Source: Halopseudomonas sabulinigri (GTDB lineage Bacteria > Pseudomonadota > Gammaproteobacteria > Pseudomonadales > Pseudomonadaceae). From it: DNA of 64,000 nucleotides. The position numbers were made by a program, and so were the translations under genes. Location of the stretch: the NCBI GenBank assembly GCA_011053055.1, contig DRHT01000031.1, forward strand, positions 62,001 through 126,000. Direction: 5' to 3'. A model generated the notes under the pieces. The model saw only the letters and a program-made list of their open reading frames with translations. It was not told the origin of the DNA and ran no database searches. Numbering within the stretch: position 1 is the stretch's first letter; each line of letters starts with the position of its first letter. Of this stretch, positions 61,718 through 64,000 are shown one piece after another.

Positions 61718-62740
61718 ATGCCGTCCCAACAATTCTGGCTCAGCCCAGCGGTTCACCCCGTGTACGCACGCCTGGTTTACGCCGAGCTGTTGCGCCAAGG
61801 CTTGAGCGCCGAACAGATACAGACCGACATTCCGCTAGACTGGAGCGCGCTGTTACACAGCAATCAGTTCCTCAGCCTCAGTAACCTGCAGAGCTTGCTG
61901 CTCAATGCCATGGCGCTCAGCGACTGTCCTTGGCTGGGTTTTGCTGTGGGTATGCATACAGATGTAAGCGCACACGGCCCGGCTGGTTACGCGGCAGTCA
62001 CCGCGCCCACGATTGGCGAGGCCATCAGCCTCACAGAGCAATACACCAGCTTGCGTCAGCACCTTGCGGCGTTTCGATTGGAAAGCAGCCAGCCCCCCGT
62101 ATTGGTTCTCGACGAATTACGCATGCCCGAAGCCATCCGCGAATATCTGCTGGGGCATTTCACTACCGCGCTGCTTCGGCTGCTTGAAACCCTCGGCGGG
62201 CAACCGCTGAACAGCGCCATCCGTATAGACTGGCCGTTGCCGAAGCCTTGCTGGGCGAAAGAGATTGAAGGTTATGCTGGAGAATGGCGCTATGGCGCAG
62301 ACGCTCTGCGCATTTACCTGCCGGCTGGACTACTGCAGCAAGACTGTCTCGGCGCTGATGCCCAAGCCTGCCAACAGGCTCTGCGCGATTGCGCCAACCA
62401 GCTACACCGCCAGCAACGAGGCGGCACCCTGACTGAGCGTATCAAACAGCGTCTACTGCAGACCGGACAAGGCTTTCCCACGCTGCCTGAGATGGCGGAA
62501 CACGAACATGTCACCGCGCGTACACTGATTCGTCACCTGCGCAACGAAGGCACTCACTATCAACACATTCTGGACAACCTGCGTAGCGAGCAGGCGAGCT
62601 GGTTATTGGTGCACACCGAGCTGAGTATCGAGAGCATTGCCGAGCGGCTGGGCTATCAGGATACCAGCAACTTCAGCCGCACCTTTCGTCGTTGGCACGG
62701 CTGTACGCCCAGGTTATACCGCACCCAGTATCAGCGGTGA
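61718..62740 (+). CDS. AraC-family transcriptional regulator
   Basis: C-terminal HTH LSIESIAERLGYQDTSNFSRTFRRWHGCTPRLYR; Arabinose_bd-like N-terminus; divergent from alkB. Confidence 0.9.
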   Translation: MPSQQFWLSPAVHPVYARLVYAELLRQGLSAEQIQTDIPLDWSALLHSNQFLSLSNLQSLLLNAMALSDCPWLGFAVGMHTDVSAHGPAGYAAVTAPTIGEAISLTEQYTSLRQHLAAFRLESSQPPVLVLDELRMPEAIREYLLGHFTTALLRLLETLGGQPLNSAIRIDWPLPKPCWAKEIEGYAGEWRYGADALRIYLPAGLLQQDCLGADAQACQQALRDCANQLHRQQRGGTLTERIKQRLLQTGQGFPTLPEMAEHEHVTARTLIRHLRNEGTHYQHILDNLRSEQASWLLVHTELSIESIAERLGYQDTSNFSRTFRRWHGCTPRLYRTQYQR

Positions 62741-62770
62741 GGCAAGCAGCGCCCCACCGGCCGACGTCGG

Positions 62771-63868
62771 TTACTGAGGCGTAACCCGCAACACGCTGCC
62801 ATTGGCGCTATCGGTCAGCAGATAAACTGCGCCATCAGGACCGGTGCGCACATCACGGAAACGAGCGTTCAGTTCTTTAAAAAGGCTTTGCTGCTCAACC
62901 ACCTTGGTGCCATCCAGCACTACCCGGCGTACTTCCTTACCGGCCAAGGCCGATACCAGCAAATTACCCTGCCACTGCGGGAACAGCTCGCCGCGATACA
63001 AGGTCATGCCCGAAGGTGCGATAGAGGGAGTCCAGTGCAGCAGCGGCTGCTCCAGCCCCGGCAGTTCGGTGTATGGCGACACCTGGGCACCGTCGTAATC
63101 GATGCCATAGGTGATTTTTGGCCAGCCGTAATTCTTGCCAGCCTCAATCAGGTTAACCTCGTCACCACCGCGCGGGCCGTGCTCATTACTGAATATCCGT
63201 TGTGTTTGCGCATCGTAGAGGATCGCTTGCACGCTGCGGTGACCAATACTGAACAGCTCTGGCTGCGCGCCTTCTTGCGCAACAAAGGGATTATCTTGAG
63301 GGGCAGAACCATCGCGATTCAGACGCACAATGCTTCCCAAGTGGTTGGCGGTGTTCTGCGCCTGCTCGCGATAATCGAAACCGTCGCCCAAGGTCAGCAG
63401 AAGAGTGTTGTCTGGTAGAAAGGCTATGCGACCGCCGTAATGGGCGCTACCTTTTTTGGCTGGCTGCACGCGGAAAATTTCCTGAGTGTTTTCCAGCGCT
63501 TTGCCATTGAAGTGCGCCGAAGCGAGGCAGGTATGGTTAGCCTCGGCCGTACCACAGGCATAGCTCATGAATAGCTCGCCTGACTCAGCAAAGTCCGGCG
63601 CCAAAGCCAGCCCCATCAGGCCCGCCTGGCTATTAACGAACGCCTCAGGTACGCCGCTGATCGGCTCGGCCTGCAGCTCACCCGCCGCGTTGATCAAACG
63701 CAGCCGGCCAGCCCGCTCAGTCACCAACATGCCGCCATCAGGCAAAAAGGCTAATGACCAAGGGAAGGACAAACCTTCGGCAACGGCCTCAATTTTATAG
63801 TCTGCGGCCTGAACGCTGGCGCTAGCCGCCAGCAACAGGACGGCACTCACAAGAGCTTTATTTAACAT
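62771..63868 (-). CDS. PQQ-dependent sugar dehydrogenase family protein (GSDH-like)
   Basis: Signal peptide; GLSFPWSLAFLPDGGMLVTERAGRLRLI, GHRSVQAILYDAQTQRIFSNEHGPRGGDEVNLIEAGKNYGWPKITYG. Confidence 0.92.
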   Translation of the reverse strand: MLNKALVSAVLLLAASASVQAADYKIEAVAEGLSFPWSLAFLPDGGMLVTERAGRLRLINAAGELQAEPISGVPEAFVNSQAGLMGLALAPDFAESGELFMSYACGTAEANHTCLASAHFNGKALENTQEIFRVQPAKKGSAHYGGRIAFLPDNTLLLTLGDGFDYREQAQNTANHLGSIVRLNRDGSAPQDNPFVAQEGAQPELFSIGHRSVQAILYDAQTQRIFSNEHGPRGGDEVNLIEAGKNYGWPKITYGIDYDGAQVSPYTELPGLEQPLLHWTPSIAPSGMTLYRGELFPQWQGNLLVSALAGKEVRRVVLDGTKVVEQQSLFKELNARFRDVRTGPDGAVYLLTDSANGSVLRVTPQ

Positions 63869-63892
63869 AGGTCATTCTCCTTGAGCGAGTCA

Positions 63893-64000
63893 TCAGCCCA
63901 GCACCCGCAGCCCGCGCCGCGCTTTAGGCTTGGTCAAACGACCAAACAACCAACTGCCCACACCGACCGCCAGCATCATGCACAGCAAGCCAGCGGTAAC
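63893..64000 (-). CDS. C-terminal fragment of a CDS continuing beyond the window
   Basis: Reverse reading ...VTAGLLCMMLAVGVGSWLFGRLTKPKARRGLRVLG*; hydrophobic then basic tail. Confidence 0.5.
   Translation of the reverse strand, partial: VTAGLLCMMLAVGVGSWLFGRLTKPKARRGLRVLG

Noticed and set aside
1-64000. CRISPR arrays, tRNA/rRNA genes, IS elements, prophage or classical defence islands
   Set aside because: No regular spaced repeats, cloverleaf genes, transposase/integrase motifs or defence-domain clusters were recognised by eye; a tool search would be needed to exclude them fully.

Overview
The window is an ordinary-looking chromosomal segment of a gammaproteobacterium. Gene content and order (pepP-ubiH-visC, zapA-6S RNA-ygfA, ilvA/rpiA, serA, glcB) suggest a Pseudomonas/Halopseudomonas-like organism. 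About 50 CDSs are supported. I saw no CRISPR array, tRNA, rRNA, IS element or prophage. Housekeeping blocks: ubiquinone hydroxylases, pepP, zapA, 6S RNA, ygfA, ilvA, rpiA, serA, glcB, ald, dbpA and sodC. Accessory content: six intact GGDEF proteins with no EAL or HD-GYP partner, a REC-CheC protein in front of a PAS-GGDEF gene, a CBS-domain histidine kinase with a double-receiver regulator, an alkB/rubredoxin/AraC locus whose rubredoxin looks AlkG1-type, a lone GH13 sucrose-phosphorylase-like gene, an Lnt paralog, and a DAG-kinase/phosphoesterase pair. Signals not explained by ordinary annotation: a 54-aa Arg/Trp/Tyr-rich micro-ORF upstream of dbpA, a protein-like reverse frame with an in-frame TGA opposite the DAG-kinase start, and a perfect 13-bp hairpin covering the start codon of a small membrane protein. 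There are also 15-bp tandem repeats inside two genes. I do not see a clear new multi-gene system; the micro-ORF, the TGA-interrupted ORF, the start-codon hairpin and the REC-CheC/DGC module are the best leads.
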